A DNA stretch of 47,105 nucleotides from Candidatus Omnitrophota bacterium (GTDB lineage: Bacteria > Omnitrophota > Gorgyraeia > Zapsychrales > Fredricksoniimonadaceae). Location of the stretch: NCBI GenBank assembly GCA_903861305.1, contig CAIOTT010000053.1, forward strand, positions 1 through 47,105, in the 5' to 3' direction. Position 1 is the stretch's first letter; every line of letters starts with the position of its first letter. The position numbers and the translations under genes are program-made. The notes beneath the pieces are model-generated. The model worked only from the letters and a program-made list of their open reading frames with translations. It was not told where the DNA came from and made no database searches. Positions 17,885 to 29,200 of the stretch are shown in pieces.

Positions 17885-20800
17885 ATGAAGACATCTGCTT
17901 TTAGACAAACCGTCACAGGCCGTGTGATCTGCAGCTGGATCCTTGTTTCTTTTATAGGCTCCGCTGTCATCCCCTCACGCGTCTTCGCCCAGGCCGCATT
18001 CCGGCTGCCTGATCCCGGGACCATGGTCGCGATGAGCGATGCGTATGTGCCGGTTATCCTCAAAGGCCTGACGGTCCACGCGAATGACCCCTTCCTGTTT
18101 GATTTTATCGTTGATACGGGCTATTCAAAGCTGGATGTCAAGAGCGATGCTTTGCGTGCCGAGACCGAGAAACTTATAAAATATTTCCTGGCCTCCATGG
18201 CGATCCCCGCGAAGGACCAGTGGGTCAACCTTTCTCCCTATGAAAAAGACCGCATGATGGCCGCGGACCTGGAACGTACGGACCTCGGGCGCGACATGCT
18301 GGCTCAGGATTATCTTTTGAAGCAGGTGACCGCGTCATTGATCTATCCCGAAAAAGAACTGGGCAAGGCGTTCTGGGACAAGCTTTATACCCAGGTCAAG
18401 GCCAAGTTCGGCGACATGGACATCCCGATGGATATGTTCAATAAAGTCTGGGTTGTGGCAGACAAGGCGAATGTGTTCGTCAACCGCGGCGCGTCAAAAG
18501 GTGCGGAGCAGATGACAGCGGTCATTGTCGGAAGCCATCTGAAGGTCATGCTGGATTCGGATTATCTCGCGATGCAAAAGGCCCAGGGGAATAACCCGCT
18601 GGCCAAGGATGACGGCAGCCAGGAACTGGTCAAGCAGGCGGTGCGCGAGCTGGTCCTCCCGGCGCTGGAAAAGGAAGTCAACGAGGGGAAGAATTTCGCG
18701 AAACTGCGCCAGCTGTTCCATTCCATGGTCCTCGCCACATGGTACAAGAAGGCTTTGAAAGAAGCGTTCCTCACCCAGGTGTATGCCAATAAAATGAAGA
18801 CCGGCGGCGTCGAGGGCGCGTGGGTGACGGGCAAGGGTTCTGATGTTGACCCCCAGGCCATTTATGCCAAATACGTTGAGGCTTACAAGCGCGGCGTGTT
18901 CAATTATATCAAGGAAAACATTGATCAGGTGTCGGGGCAGGCTGTACCGCGGAAATATTTCTCCGGCGGGTTGACAGACATGGCCGAGGCGCATGAGGTC
19001 GGACCTCAGGATTTTTCCCAGCGGGATGCGCTTCCTGCCGGGCAGTTGGCGGTCTTTACGGTCCAGAATGAATTGAACGCGGACAAGGCCGAGGAGGTGC
19101 GTGATGATGCCACGGCTGTGGCCGAGTTAAATATGGAAAGGCCTGAAGGTTATCCTGAGCGCAGCATCAGCAATCCCCCGACATACACAGCAGCGCCTGT
19201 GCTGGAGAAAGTGCGGTCCCGTTCCAATCCTACCGGCTGGGCACATCCTGATATTAACACGCTTGTTCCCGCGGAAAAGGCCCGTTTTCTGGCACAACTG
19301 CGCGATGAGATCCGTCGTTTTGCGCCTTGGACAAAGTTCGTGAACAATATGCCGCGCAATCCCGTGGAAACGGGGATGCTGGGCCGAGGTCTTTTGGGCC
19401 GTTTCGGACCTAATCCAGCGGAAGATGCGATCGTGCTGCGCTATAACAAGGAAGGGCGTCTGGAAGTCCTGGTCGAAGACCGTTTGGATGGCGGCGGGAC
19501 AGCCCTTCCCGGGGTCCTGCTGGCGCCTGGTGAAGAAGACCAGTTCGGTGTCGCGGCGACGCGCCGGTTGTTCGAAGAGACCAATGTGACCCTTGATCTT
19601 ACCAAGGGCGTGCTTGTTTACGAAGGCCCCAGCAGTGACTGGCGCGACACCAACGATGCCTGGGTCATCACGCGCGGCATCGCGACGCTCCTGTCGTATG
19701 AAGAGTCGTTGTTCCTTAAACCACAGGCCAAGAAAGGTGCGAAAGTTGATTCTGTCCGTTTCGTGCCGGTTGACGCGCTCGATGGTTTTTACGCGCGGCA
19801 TAAAATGATCATTGAACGTGCGGTCGAGAAAGTGCAGGCGGGCCAGATCAAGACAGCCGAAGACCTGCGGGTCAAGAAGTTCGCGCCGTTGAACATCACC
19901 ATGCCGCAGATCGAAAAGGCGTTCCAGGCGTTCAAAGAAGGGAAGACCGAGCTGGCGAAGACCTTTGATGTGGTGGTCCCCAAAGCGCCTCACGGGGGCA
20001 ATTACATCGTGGCCGCGGGCCTTGAGGCGACGCTGAATGATATACGCCGCCTGAGATTCTTGCCGGAACATATCCAGGTGCTCCGCGATACACGGTATTT
20101 TTCCGAAGATTTTCTGGAGTATTTGAGGACGTTCCAATTCCAGGGTGACATTGATATTGTCCAGGATGGGCGCATTGTGAGCGAAGGCATCCCCCTGATG
20201 CGGTTGAAAGCCAATGAGGTCGATATGGAGCTAATGTCCGCTTTGTTAAAGAACCGTTTGGGGCAGGCGGCCAATATCGCGACCAAGACCTCGCGGATCG
20301 TCCAGGCGGCCCGGGGTGATTTTGTCAGCGATGAAAAGATCACGGAATTACAGCAGAAATATGGCCTGAGCCGTGAGCAGATAAAAAGGACCAGGGATGT
20401 CCTTGATTTCGGGCTGCGCCGCGGGCAGGGTGAAGGCGCCTTCCTGGCGTCTCTTGCCGCCGTGATCGGGGGCGCTATCGGTACGTCGAATGAACGGGCT
20501 GCCAACCTTTATAACCTGTTATCCATGGGCAGTATCGCGCACGCGTTCATCATGATGTTCGATGCGGAGGACGAGATCGAGGCGTTCCGGCTTTATGCCA
20601 GGCTTTTCCCGAAGAATGCGATCCTTCTTGTTGACACCTATGACACGCTGGAAGGGGTCCGTAAAGCCATCACCGTGGCCAAAGAAATGGAGGCGCGCGG
20701 CGAGAAATTATTCGGTATCCGCCTGGATAGCGGCGATATTGCCGACCTTTCCATTAAAGCCCGCAAGATGTTGAATGAGGCCGGGCTGCATTATGTCAAG

Positions 20801-23275
20801 ATCGTCGCGTCTGACGACCTTGATGAGCACAAGATCACACAGTTGCTTGAAGCCGGTGCCCAGATCGACGTTTTTGGTGTGGGGACGAACCTGATCACGG
20901 GCGGTGAGCAGGCGACCTTGAATGTTGACATTATCCCCTCAGAGGGAAATCGCATCTGGCGCAGTACGGTCAACGGACAAGTGGAAAAATATATCGTCAC
21001 GTCCAAAGACCGCATCGCGGTAGCGACCAAAAAACAGCAGGTCAATGAGCTGCTTGTGCCTGTCTGGCGGGGTGGCAAGCGTGTGTTGGGGATCGAACAG
21101 CCCTGGAGTGCGCACGAACGCGCCGTGAATGAAACAGGCCGCTTGACGCTCAAGCAAAGATCCTTGACCGGAGGGACGGCTCTTTCCGTTGTTTCCCAGG
21201 AAAATTCTCTGTTGATCAACAAGGCCACTGATATTTCTCTCACGGTGGACGCCCAGGGCGCTTTTGTTCCTGGTGGCGGGCTTCCTGTTGCCGGCGGCGA
21301 AGAGATCGCGGCGCCCCTGCGCGTATCCCTGGAGCTTTTCGATGCTGAAGACCGTTATATTTCCCTGGATCGGCATGAACGCGGGAGCGTGTCCTGGAAC
21401 ACATCGTACAATGGCCTTCCGCCGTATACCCTGTTGACGTATGACATGGTGAAAGACTGGAAAGACGGGGAGAACAGGCTGGCGCCTCACGCGAAGTTCA
21501 CGCTGGCCCAGCTTAAAGAGTATTTGCAGGCTGTCGGTTTTCAGGTCCTTTGGCCGGAACACGCGGACGCACGTTCGAGCGAATCGAAACTTCCGGGTTA
21601 TCTGAATGAGAAGATGTTCAAATTCATCCAGGTGAAAGGAATGGACCCTACGGTCGACAGTTATTCTCCATTCGAGGATAATCTGCGCAGGGCGACTAGC
21701 CTGGCTGAGATCATCCGCTTGAACAAGCCGGGGACCAAAAGGATATTCATCAACGGCGGCCTGGCCTTTGATTATTGCGTTGGTTTCGCGGCTTTAGGCG
21801 CGGTGAAAGCCGGGTTCGAGGTGATCCTGGTCAGGGACGCGACACGCTCGGTGGGGATGCCCGAAGGCAATGTGGAAGCCATGGAAAAAATGCTGTTGGA
21901 GAAAGGCGTGAAGATCGTTGATTCGACCGACCTTCTTGTGGCGGCGAATAATACCCAGGGCGTTTATCCCGCGCCGGTCCTGGCGGAATCATTCAGCCAT
22001 CCGCCCCTGTTGAACGTGGAAGAAAGCGCGGCGCTTGATGAGGACAAGTATCACCTGACAATGTCCTATGCGTTCTTTGAGGGCGGGTATAAGGACAAGA
22101 TCGCCACGTTCGATTATTTCTTCCGGCAGGCGCCTTATGGGGGGGACAAGATCGTTCTTTCCGGGTTGAGGATCCTGGCGGAACGCCTGAGGAACTTCAA
22201 GTTCACGCCGGGCCAGATCCAGCATTTGAGGGAGCAGAATATTTACAGTGAAGAATTCCTTCAGTACCTCTCGGAGTTTAAGTTTACCGGGGATATTATC
22301 ACCCTTCCGGAGGGCAGTGCCGGTTTTGCCAATGAACCTTTGTTCAAGGTGTCGGGGCCCTTGATCGAGACGTTGATCATCGAGGCATTGGTCTTGAATA
22401 AATTGAACTTCAACTCGCTGATCAGTACATTGGCCAACAATGAACGTCACAGCGCGGGTGAAGTGCGTCTTGTTGAGGATGGATTGACTGGCGCGCAGGG
22501 GGAGAGCCATGTTGAGGCTAGCCTGGCCGCGTTTTATGGTGGTGTGGAGGCGTCGACCAATCCGGATGCGCATTGGAACTACGGGATCCCGCTGGCCTGG
22601 TCGAATGATGAAGGCCGCACCTTGGGAGCGGAGTTCGTGACAGGCGGGATTAAGTCATCCTTGGGCGGTGTTTATAAAATGGCTGTTATTGACGGGAAGG
22701 CGCGTATCAAGCTGGGTGCGACCGCGGTCAAAACGACGCGTCCGGGTGACAAGGAAGCTCTGGACATTGTTGATGCCCAGGGGATGGTCGTGGACCGGTT
22801 GACAGCGCTTGTTGGTGAAAAACTGGAGCTGGCGGAAGGACAGAAGGCCGTGAGCCGGTATGTGCCTTTTGCCGTGGCGGGAGATATTGTGTTTGCGCCA
22901 AAGGATCCTTTTGAGGTCCAGGCATTCCGTGCCGAGCAGATGGATCGTTATGCCGGTATTCATGCAAGCCGCATGTCCCCCGGGCTTGAGGCCCTGCAGG
23001 CGGAAATGATCAAGGATATCCGCGGCGATACGGGTGACAAGGCGAGCGTGAACGGAGGTATCGACTTCAACAGCGCTAACATGGACATGACTGAGACCGG
23101 CGTGAAGGCTGACATGACCTTTGACAAGGCAATGATGGAGCAGTTCAGGCACGGGGATTTTACCGGCATCAGGCCTGTGATCATCCGGGTCACGCCGTTG
23201 CCGGATGTGTTGCCGCTCCTGGGGATGAACCCCCAGGGTGTGGAGGGAACTTCAGGCGGGCCACAAAAGGTATAA
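17885..23275 (+). CDS. 1796-residue exported giant carrying NUDT9-type Nudix, PncB and PncA modules
   Basis: The signal peptide has cleavage near VFAQA. The conserved head ends at about residue 360 (PRKYFSGG). Then come, in order, a NUDT9-type Nudix domain (about 430-650), a nicotinate phosphoribosyltransferase domain (about 670-1030), a nicotinamidase-like isochorismatase fold (about 1140-1360), a shortened second phosphoribosyltransferase (about 1380-1675), and the tail from 23053 (GGIDFNSANMDM). PncA plus PncB would turn nicotinamide into nicotinate mononucleotide, the first half of the Preiss-Handler salvage route. The second half is in the next gene, which begins on the base after this stop codon. 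The Shine-Dalgarno is GAGGGG at about 17872. Enzyme domains of this kind are normally free cytoplasmic proteins; fusion behind a signal peptide is highly unusual. Confidence 0.93.
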   Translation: MKTSAFRQTVTGRVICSWILVSFIGSAVIPSRVFAQAAFRLPDPGTMVAMSDAYVPVILKGLTVHANDPFLFDFIVDTGYSKLDVKSDALRAETEKLIKYFLASMAIPAKDQWVNLSPYEKDRMMAADLERTDLGRDMLAQDYLLKQVTASLIYPEKELGKAFWDKLYTQVKAKFGDMDIPMDMFNKVWVVADKANVFVNRGASKGAEQMTAVIVGSHLKVMLDSDYLAMQKAQGNNPLAKDDGSQELVKQAVRELVLPALEKEVNEGKNFAKLRQLFHSMVLATWYKKALKEAFLTQVYANKMKTGGVEGAWVTGKGSDVDPQAIYAKYVEAYKRGVFNYIKENIDQVSGQAVPRKYFSGGLTDMAEAHEVGPQDFSQRDALPAGQLAVFTVQNELNADKAEEVRDDATAVAELNMERPEGYPERSISNPPTYTAAPVLEKVRSRSNPTGWAHPDINTLVPAEKARFLAQLRDEIRRFAPWTKFVNNMPRNPVETGMLGRGLLGRFGPNPAEDAIVLRYNKEGRLEVLVEDRLDGGGTALPGVLLAPGEEDQFGVAATRRLFEETNVTLDLTKGVLVYEGPSSDWRDTNDAWVITRGIATLLSYEESLFLKPQAKKGAKVDSVRFVPVDALDGFYARHKMIIERAVEKVQAGQIKTAEDLRVKKFAPLNITMPQIEKAFQAFKEGKTELAKTFDVVVPKAPHGGNYIVAAGLEATLNDIRRLRFLPEHIQVLRDTRYFSEDFLEYLRTFQFQGDIDIVQDGRIVSEGIPLMRLKANEVDMELMSALLKNRLGQAANIATKTSRIVQAARGDFVSDEKITELQQKYGLSREQIKRTRDVLDFGLRRGQGEGAFLASLAAVIGGAIGTSNERAANLYNLLSMGSIAHAFIMMFDAEDEIEAFRLYARLFPKNAILLVDTYDTLEGVRKAITVAKEMEARGEKLFGIRLDSGDIADLSIKARKMLNEAGLHYVKIVASDDLDEHKITQLLEAGAQIDVFGVGTNLITGGEQATLNVDIIPSEGNRIWRSTVNGQVEKYIVTSKDRIAVATKKQQVNELLVPVWRGGKRVLGIEQPWSAHERAVNETGRLTLKQRSLTGGTALSVVSQENSLLINKATDISLTVDAQGAFVPGGGLPVAGGEEIAAPLRVSLELFDAEDRYISLDRHERGSVSWNTSYNGLPPYTLLTYDMVKDWKDGENRLAPHAKFTLAQLKEYLQAVGFQVLWPEHADARSSESKLPGYLNEKMFKFIQVKGMDPTVDSYSPFEDNLRRATSLAEIIRLNKPGTKRIFINGGLAFDYCVGFAALGAVKAGFEVILVRDATRSVGMPEGNVEAMEKMLLEKGVKIVDSTDLLVAANNTQGVYPAPVLAESFSHPPLLNVEESAALDEDKYHLTMSYAFFEGGYKDKIATFDYFFRQAPYGGDKIVLSGLRILAERLRNFKFTPGQIQHLREQNIYSEEFLQYLSEFKFTGDIITLPEGSAGFANEPLFKVSGPLIETLIIEALVLNKLNFNSLISTLANNERHSAGEVRLVEDGLTGAQGESHVEASLAAFYGGVEASTNPDAHWNYGIPLAWSNDEGRTLGAEFVTGGIKSSLGGVYKMAVIDGKARIKLGATAVKTTRPGDKEALDIVDAQGMVVDRLTALVGEKLELAEGQKAVSRYVPFAVAGDIVFAPKDPFEVQAFRAEQMDRYAGIHASRMSPGLEALQAEMIKDIRGDTGDKASVNGGIDFNSANMDMTETGVKADMTFDKAMMEQFRHGDFTGIRPVIIRVTPLPDVLPLLGMNPQGVEGTSGGPQKV
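19330..19840 (+). other. NUDT9-type Nudix module with altered catalytic box
   Basis: TGMLGRGLLGRFGPNPAED matches the signature preceding the Nudix fold in NUDT9 and the TRPM2 channel tail, and DTNDAWVITR matches their later DTDNAWMET-like segment. The Nudix box reads GVAATRRLFEET: the first catalytic Glu of REUxEE is Arg. In TRPM2 a change at the same position goes with ADP-ribose sensing rather than hydrolysis, so this copy may bind without cleaving. The sister copy at 29050-29740 keeps REAIEE. Confidence 0.75.
19885..20965 (+). other. Nicotinate phosphoribosyltransferase module (PncB-like), apparently intact barrel
   Basis: Family blocks occur in order: PHGGNYIVAAGLEATL, FQGDIDIVQDGRI, LDFGLRRGQGEGA, IGTSNERAANL, SMGSIAHAFIMMF with the active-site His, LLVDTYDTLEG, FGIRLDSGDIADLS and DVFGVGTNLITGG. 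A 20-residue charged insert precedes the LDFGLRRGQG block. The usual N-terminal DxYxLTM strand and the C-terminal GGVYK block are absent from this copy but present in the second copy at 22030. Confidence 0.88.
21300..21965 (+). other. Nicotinamidase module (PncA-like)
   Basis: LFDAEDRY corresponds to the IDxQNDF strand with the catalytic Asp. The HPxxH metal site is degenerate (DWKDGENRLAPH), while WPEH is kept. KGMDPTVDSYSPFEDN matches the family Lys block and FDYCVGFAALGAVKAGF the nucleophile block, with Cys at residue 1298. The Asp-Lys-Cys triad therefore seems present; the altered metal site makes activity uncertain. Confidence 0.75.
22030..22910 (+). other. Second, internally shortened nicotinate phosphoribosyltransferase module
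   Basis: The N-terminal family block DKYHLTMSYAFFEGG and the blocks FDYFFRQAPYGGDKIVLSG and FTGDIITLPEG are good. The catalytic region is decayed (LTGAQGESHVEASLAAFYGG, no MAHS-type His) and most of the barrel is missing. The C-terminal block SSLGGVYKMAVIDGKARIKLG is retained. It is a relic or a non-catalytic partner of the first copy, which lacks exactly the terminal blocks seen here. Confidence 0.8.
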
Positions 23276-26200
23276 ATGACCGTGACCATGGGGCGTCTGT
23301 TCCATAAAACCTGTCGGGTCCTCTTGCTGGCATTGTTCCTGTTAAACAATGTCATCCCGCCGAACTATGCCCGGGCCCAGGTGGCCATTCCCCAGCTGCC
23401 CGTAGTGCCGCTGTCCCAGCATTATTCTCCTGCCATCGTCCGGGGATTGTCGGTCTATCCGGAAGATCCGCTGAAGTTCGATTTCATTGTCGATAGCGGT
23501 GATGACAATTTGACGGGTACGGCCTTCAAAGCAGAGTCCGAGAAGCTCATCAAATATTTCCTGGCCGCGCTGACGGTCCCGGAGAAGGAATTATGGGTCA
23601 ACCTCTCGCCTTATGAGAAGGACCGCGTGATCCCCGAGGGGCTGGGCGCGACCCAGATGGGGATCGACATGCTCGGGCAGGATTACCTGCTCAAACAGGT
23701 CACGGCGTCTTTGATCCATCCCGAGAGCGACCTTGGCCGGGAATTCTGGGCGCGTGTGTATGAAAAAGCTTTTGCAAAGTTCGGGACCACGGATATCCCG
23801 CTGGACACGTTCCACAAGGTCTGGATAGCGCCGGACAGGGCGGTTGTCTATGAAACAGGCAACCGTGTTTTTGTCGCCGGGCGGCATTTGAAAGTGCAGC
23901 TGGAGAAGGATTATCTGGCCGCGGCCAAAGCTGTGGGCAAGGATGCGGTGGCGGAGGGATCATCGGGCGATGAGATCCAGCCGGCGCTGATCAAGGAGAT
24001 CATCATCCCGGCGATCGAGAAAGAGGTCAATGCCGGCAGGAATTTCGCGGCGTTGCGCCAGATCTATAATTCGATGATCCTCGCGGCATGGTACAAGAAG
24101 AAACTGCACGCAACGATTCTGGGGCAGGGTTATGCCAATGCCAACACAACGCAGGGCATCAGGACCGGGGACCTTGCGGCGAAGGAGAAGCTTTACCAGC
24201 AATACCTGGAAACTTTCAAGAAGGGTGTTTTCAACCTTATCAAGGAGGAGTATGACCCGGCGTCCCGGCAGGTCATTCCCCGGAAATATTTCTCCGGTGG
24301 GCTTTCCGTCGGGGCAGCGTCCGTTGAGGACCTGGATGTCCTGACGGGTGATGCCTCACAGCTGCCTGCCGGCACGCGGGATTTTATTGTTCATCCCGAG
24401 TCTGATAAAGGCCAGGACCAGAAGGTGACCTGGCAGGCCGTGGAGGGTCAGGGCGCTGCGGATGCAGCCCAGCCGACCATACTCGATGCCCATGAGTTGC
24501 TGCCATTCCAGCCGATCAATCCCGTTGCTGACTTTGAAGCGCGGGAGTTCCCGGATATCAGGGTTGCGGCACGCAAGGGTGGGCTTCCCTTATTTATTGA
24601 TATCAGCGACGATCTTAAGACACTAACGTATTATGAGGTCCTTGATGATTCCCATGTCTTTTCCCCCGATGGGACCGTACACCAGGATATTTTAAGTGAA
24701 GCGAACGGGACCCTGCGTAAGGTGGCGGAATTCCCGAGCTCCTATCTTGTCTCTCCGCGCAAATGGATGCTTGATCATTATAAGGGCACACCCGAGGGCG
24801 GTGTCATTGAAAGAATATGGCCCCAGGGCAAGCGGTATAGCCGTTATCGTGGCGTGACGACGTCATGGGACATGGAGGTTGATAAAGACGTCTGGTCGAC
24901 CAATATTGATACCGTGTTCCTGCATAAGACGCTGTTAGAAGAGGGGGTCCTGTCTTTGTCTGCGCAGAAGGTCAGGAAGGTGGCAGAGATCGGCGTCGGC
25001 GGCGGGCACATCTCTTCCTTATTGGCAAAGACTTTTCCCCAAGCGCGTCTTTCCATCACAGATATCAGTTCTTACGCGTTAAGCACCACATTGCTGAATA
25101 TCGCGGCGAATGTTCCCGGCGGGCTTGCGGCTTTGGACAGGGTCAGGAAGTTCTGGGGCAAAGGCATCAAGGCCCTGGAGCCTGATCAGGACCTGATCGT
25201 TATTAACCCGCCCTATATCCCGGCGGCGCCGTTCGAGAAGGGGCCGGCGAACGATCCGTATCGCGGAACAGGGTTGATCCGCGAGATGCTCAAGCACGGT
25301 ATCGCGAAATTGAACCAGGGAAATCCTGAGGCGAGCATTTATATCAACATCAGCTCGCTTGCGGATAAGGATGTCCGTGGGTATCTCAATGAATTCGGGG
25401 ACAAGATCGAGTTTGTGCCGGTCGGGCCTTCTTTAAAGGTCCCGCTCAAGATCCGCTGGATGTCGGAAGCGTGGAAGCAGTGGTTGCTGTATGAGAACGG
25501 CGGCCTTGAACAGATCGAACATCCGGCGGCGGACCAGGAAGAATACTGGCACACGCTGCAAATGTACCGCATTCGGCGAAAGCCGGAGATCGCAAGCCCC
25601 AAGCGTGTCGCCATCATCGGCGGCACATTTGACCCTTTGCATATCGCCCACCGGAAAATGATCGAGGATGTCAAGGCAGAGCTTCACGTGGATGAGGTGG
25701 TTGTCGTGCCCGCCAATGTTTCACCGCACAAGCTGGGGCAGTTCATGGCGCCCAAGGAGGTCCGCCTTGATATGGTCAAGGCGGCATTGAAGGGGATGCC
25801 CGGTGTCAAGGTCTCGGACTTCAATGTCCGCCAGGATGGCCCGTCTTATACCATTGACCTTGTGAACCATCTGGAGGGGCAATATCCGCCTAATTCAAAG
25901 TTTTTCTTTGTCATGGGAGACGATAATGTTGCCAAGCTGGATACATGGAAAGATATTGATCAGCTTGTCAAAAAAGTGAATTTCGTGACCTATACGCGGC
26001 CGGGCCATCATGCGGTCAATCCGCGCATCAAGGTTGCAAGGATCGAACGCCCCGGGATCGACATTTCGGCCACAGTGATCCGCCGGCGTGTGGCGTTAGG
26101 CATGCCTCTTACCGGCTTCGTTGCTCCCGAGGTAGAGAAGATCATTGACGCGAACGGGCTTTATCTTCCTGAGGATGTTTTCGGGGCGGATGACCATGAT

Positions 26201-29200
26201 CCTATTGTTTCGTTGAACGGAGAGCCGTTCAAGGATGATAAGCCGTTCACGGTTCTGGCCGATGCCCACGGGGTCCTTCTCAAGCCGACCTGGAAGAATG
26301 AGCTGGCGCAGGTTTTCACCTCATTGAGCGGGGGTTCGATGAAGGAAGGTTTGAAATGGGCGGAAGACAATGTTATTGCGCGGATGGTCGAGACGACGCG
26401 GGATATTCCGGTTGATGAGATCGTTACGATGCTGGTGAGGGAGTTGTCGCTGCGGAACATTCAAATGACACGGCCTGAGGTCATTGCGGCCATGTCAAAA
26501 GCCAGGGGACATTTTGAAAGCGTCGAGCGGGCCGAACCCATGCCTGGTGCGCTGGAGGCTCTAAGGGCATTGAAAGAGATGGGGATCCCCGTCAGGGTGA
26601 TCACGGGTCGGGCTTCTGAACTGGTTTATGAGCAGCTCAAACACGCGGGGTTCGCGGACCTGATCCAGCCGGAGGATGTGTTCGGCAAAGACCGCCAGGA
26701 CGCCTTGCCGGTCACGGCGGAGGACCGCGGGTATTCGCCCCGCGAGAGGATGATCAAGGTTCTTAGCACCAGCCATTCGGAGCGACGGGCCATTGTCCTG
26801 GACGACTGGGTAGAGTCGGCCCGGGCCACGCGGGAGATGGACGGCATCTTTGTAGGTTTGCCCCAGGGGACGGACCGTGAGCAGAAGCGAAATTTCAACC
26901 GCCTGGCCGCGGCGGGCGCGGCGCTGGAGATCACCAACGCCATCGGCTGGGAACGGCTCGTTTCTTTGGTCAAAGTGTTGAACGCCCGGCGCGAGGACCG
27001 TTTGCGGAGCATGGAAACAAAGAATGTCCGTGTTGCCATGGCGCAGTTCAATCCCACTGTCGGCGACCTGACGGGGAATTTTAACGAGATTTCACAAAGG
27101 ATCGCGGCCGCAAAGGACAAGCATGTTGACGTGATCGTTTTCCCCGAGCTTGCGGTCACGGGCTATTTTCCGGGGGATCTTCTCAGGAAGCCCGGTTTCG
27201 TGGACCAGAACAGGGAGATGGTGCAATTGTTGGCCGCTTCTACCCGGGGGATCACCGCGGTTGTTGGCTTCGTGGATATCAACAAGCAGGGACAGATCTA
27301 CAATGCGCTGGCGGTCCTTGCGGACGGTGCGATCAAGGGGGTCTATCGTAAGCGGGCACTGCCGAATTACGGGGTCTTCTTTGAAAAACGTTATTTTACG
27401 CCGGGTGAATCGGGGCTTTTTGATTTTGAAGGGAACCCTTTGAACAAGGATGTTTTCAGCGTGGATGGCCTCATGTTCGCGGTCAATGATTGTGAGGATA
27501 TCTGGGTCGAGAAGGATGGCGTGAAGAAAGATTATGACGGCCATTCCATCCAGGAACCTGTCGACCATCATGTTGTGGCCCCATATATGGAACAGGCGTC
27601 CAAGGGGGCGCATCTTATCATCAATGCTTCAGCCTCGCCGTTCCGTGACGGAGTCTTGAAAACAAGGGAAGACCTGATCGCAGCCAGGGCGAAGCAAACC
27701 GGCGCGACCATTGTTTATGTCAATACCGTGGGCGGCCAGGATGACGTGGTTTTTGACGGCAACAGCATGGTTGTCGGCCCCGATGGCAAGACGATCGCCA
27801 GGGGCAGGTCTTTCGAGGAAGACATGGTCATTATGGACCTTCCCGTGAAGACGGAGAAGCATACCGGCAAGGAATTATCGGGCACTATCACGGTAAAAAA
27901 ATCCGTTCCTGATGTCGAGAAGGTCGATCTGCCATCCGTGCCCGAGATCGGTCCCCAGGTCGATATCGAAGTTATTTTTAAGTCCCTGATCCTCAGCCTG
28001 CGGGATTATGCGCGTAAGAACCGGTTCAAAAAGGTTATTTTCGGCAACAGCGGGGGCATTGATTCCGGCGTGGTCGGTGCCCTTGCCGCCATTGCCGTGG
28101 GCCCAGAGAATGTCCACTCCATGTCGCTGCCGACCCGTTATAACTCATCGGAAACGAAGTCGGACGCCCGCCGCCTGGCCGAGAAGCTGAAGATCGGGTT
28201 TGAGGAGATATCGATCGAGCCCGTGTTTCAGAAAATGATAGGCGCGCTGCTGCCGGTGCCGGGGTCGCCTTTATCGGAGGCCACCAAAACAGCGATCGAA
28301 AATATCCAGGCGCGCATCAGGATGGTCTTTTTGATGTTCCGTTCCAACCAGCTGGGGTACTTGCTGGTATCCACGAGCAATAAAAGCGAGACGGCTGTCG
28401 GATTTACGACGATCGGCGGCGATATGTCCGGGGGTTTTGCTCTTGTCAAAGACGTTTACAAGACAAGGATCTTTGAATTGGCGCGCTATATCAATCAGTA
28501 CCTGGGGCAGGAGGTCATTCCAGAGAGCATGATCAACCGTCCGCCGTCCGCCGAACTGCGTGACAATCAGGAAGATTCCCAGTCCCTTCCGGATTATACG
28601 ACTGAACTTGATCCCATCCTCAAAGCGCTTGTCGAGGAGCACCTTTCTCCGGAAGAGGTTTCCAAAAAGACGGGGCTGGTGTCCGGGATGGTCAGGGCTG
28701 TCGCCAAGATGCTGGGCATGGCCGAGTGGAAGCGCCGGCAGGGGCCTATCGGCCCGAAGCTTACGCCGGTATCCTTTAATCATTATGAACGGCGCATGCC
28801 GATCACTAACCTTTATGATCCCGACAAAGTCGCCTCGTTCATACGTTCAGCCCGGCAGGCTTTGCCGGATCAGGGCACGCGCGTTGACCCGGAGCAGAAC
28901 AGGATATGGCTCGAGGAAGTTTTGGCTGATACGACGGTACCTTTCTGGGAGCTTTCTGCGGAGGAGCGTGTCGCGTATTTGAACCGTTTCAGCTGGAGCC
29001 ATAAATATCCGAAACGCAACCTGAAGGACCCTGTTGTTTACACGGACCCGAATGTTATCAAGTCGGCGAGGACAGAACAAAATCCCAAGGGTTGGGCACA
29101 GCCTGACCTTGATGACGGAACGCTGACGGCCGCGCAACGTCAGGCGCGCCTGGTGCGCATCAAGGATGACACCATGACGTGGGCGCCGGACACTCTTTTT

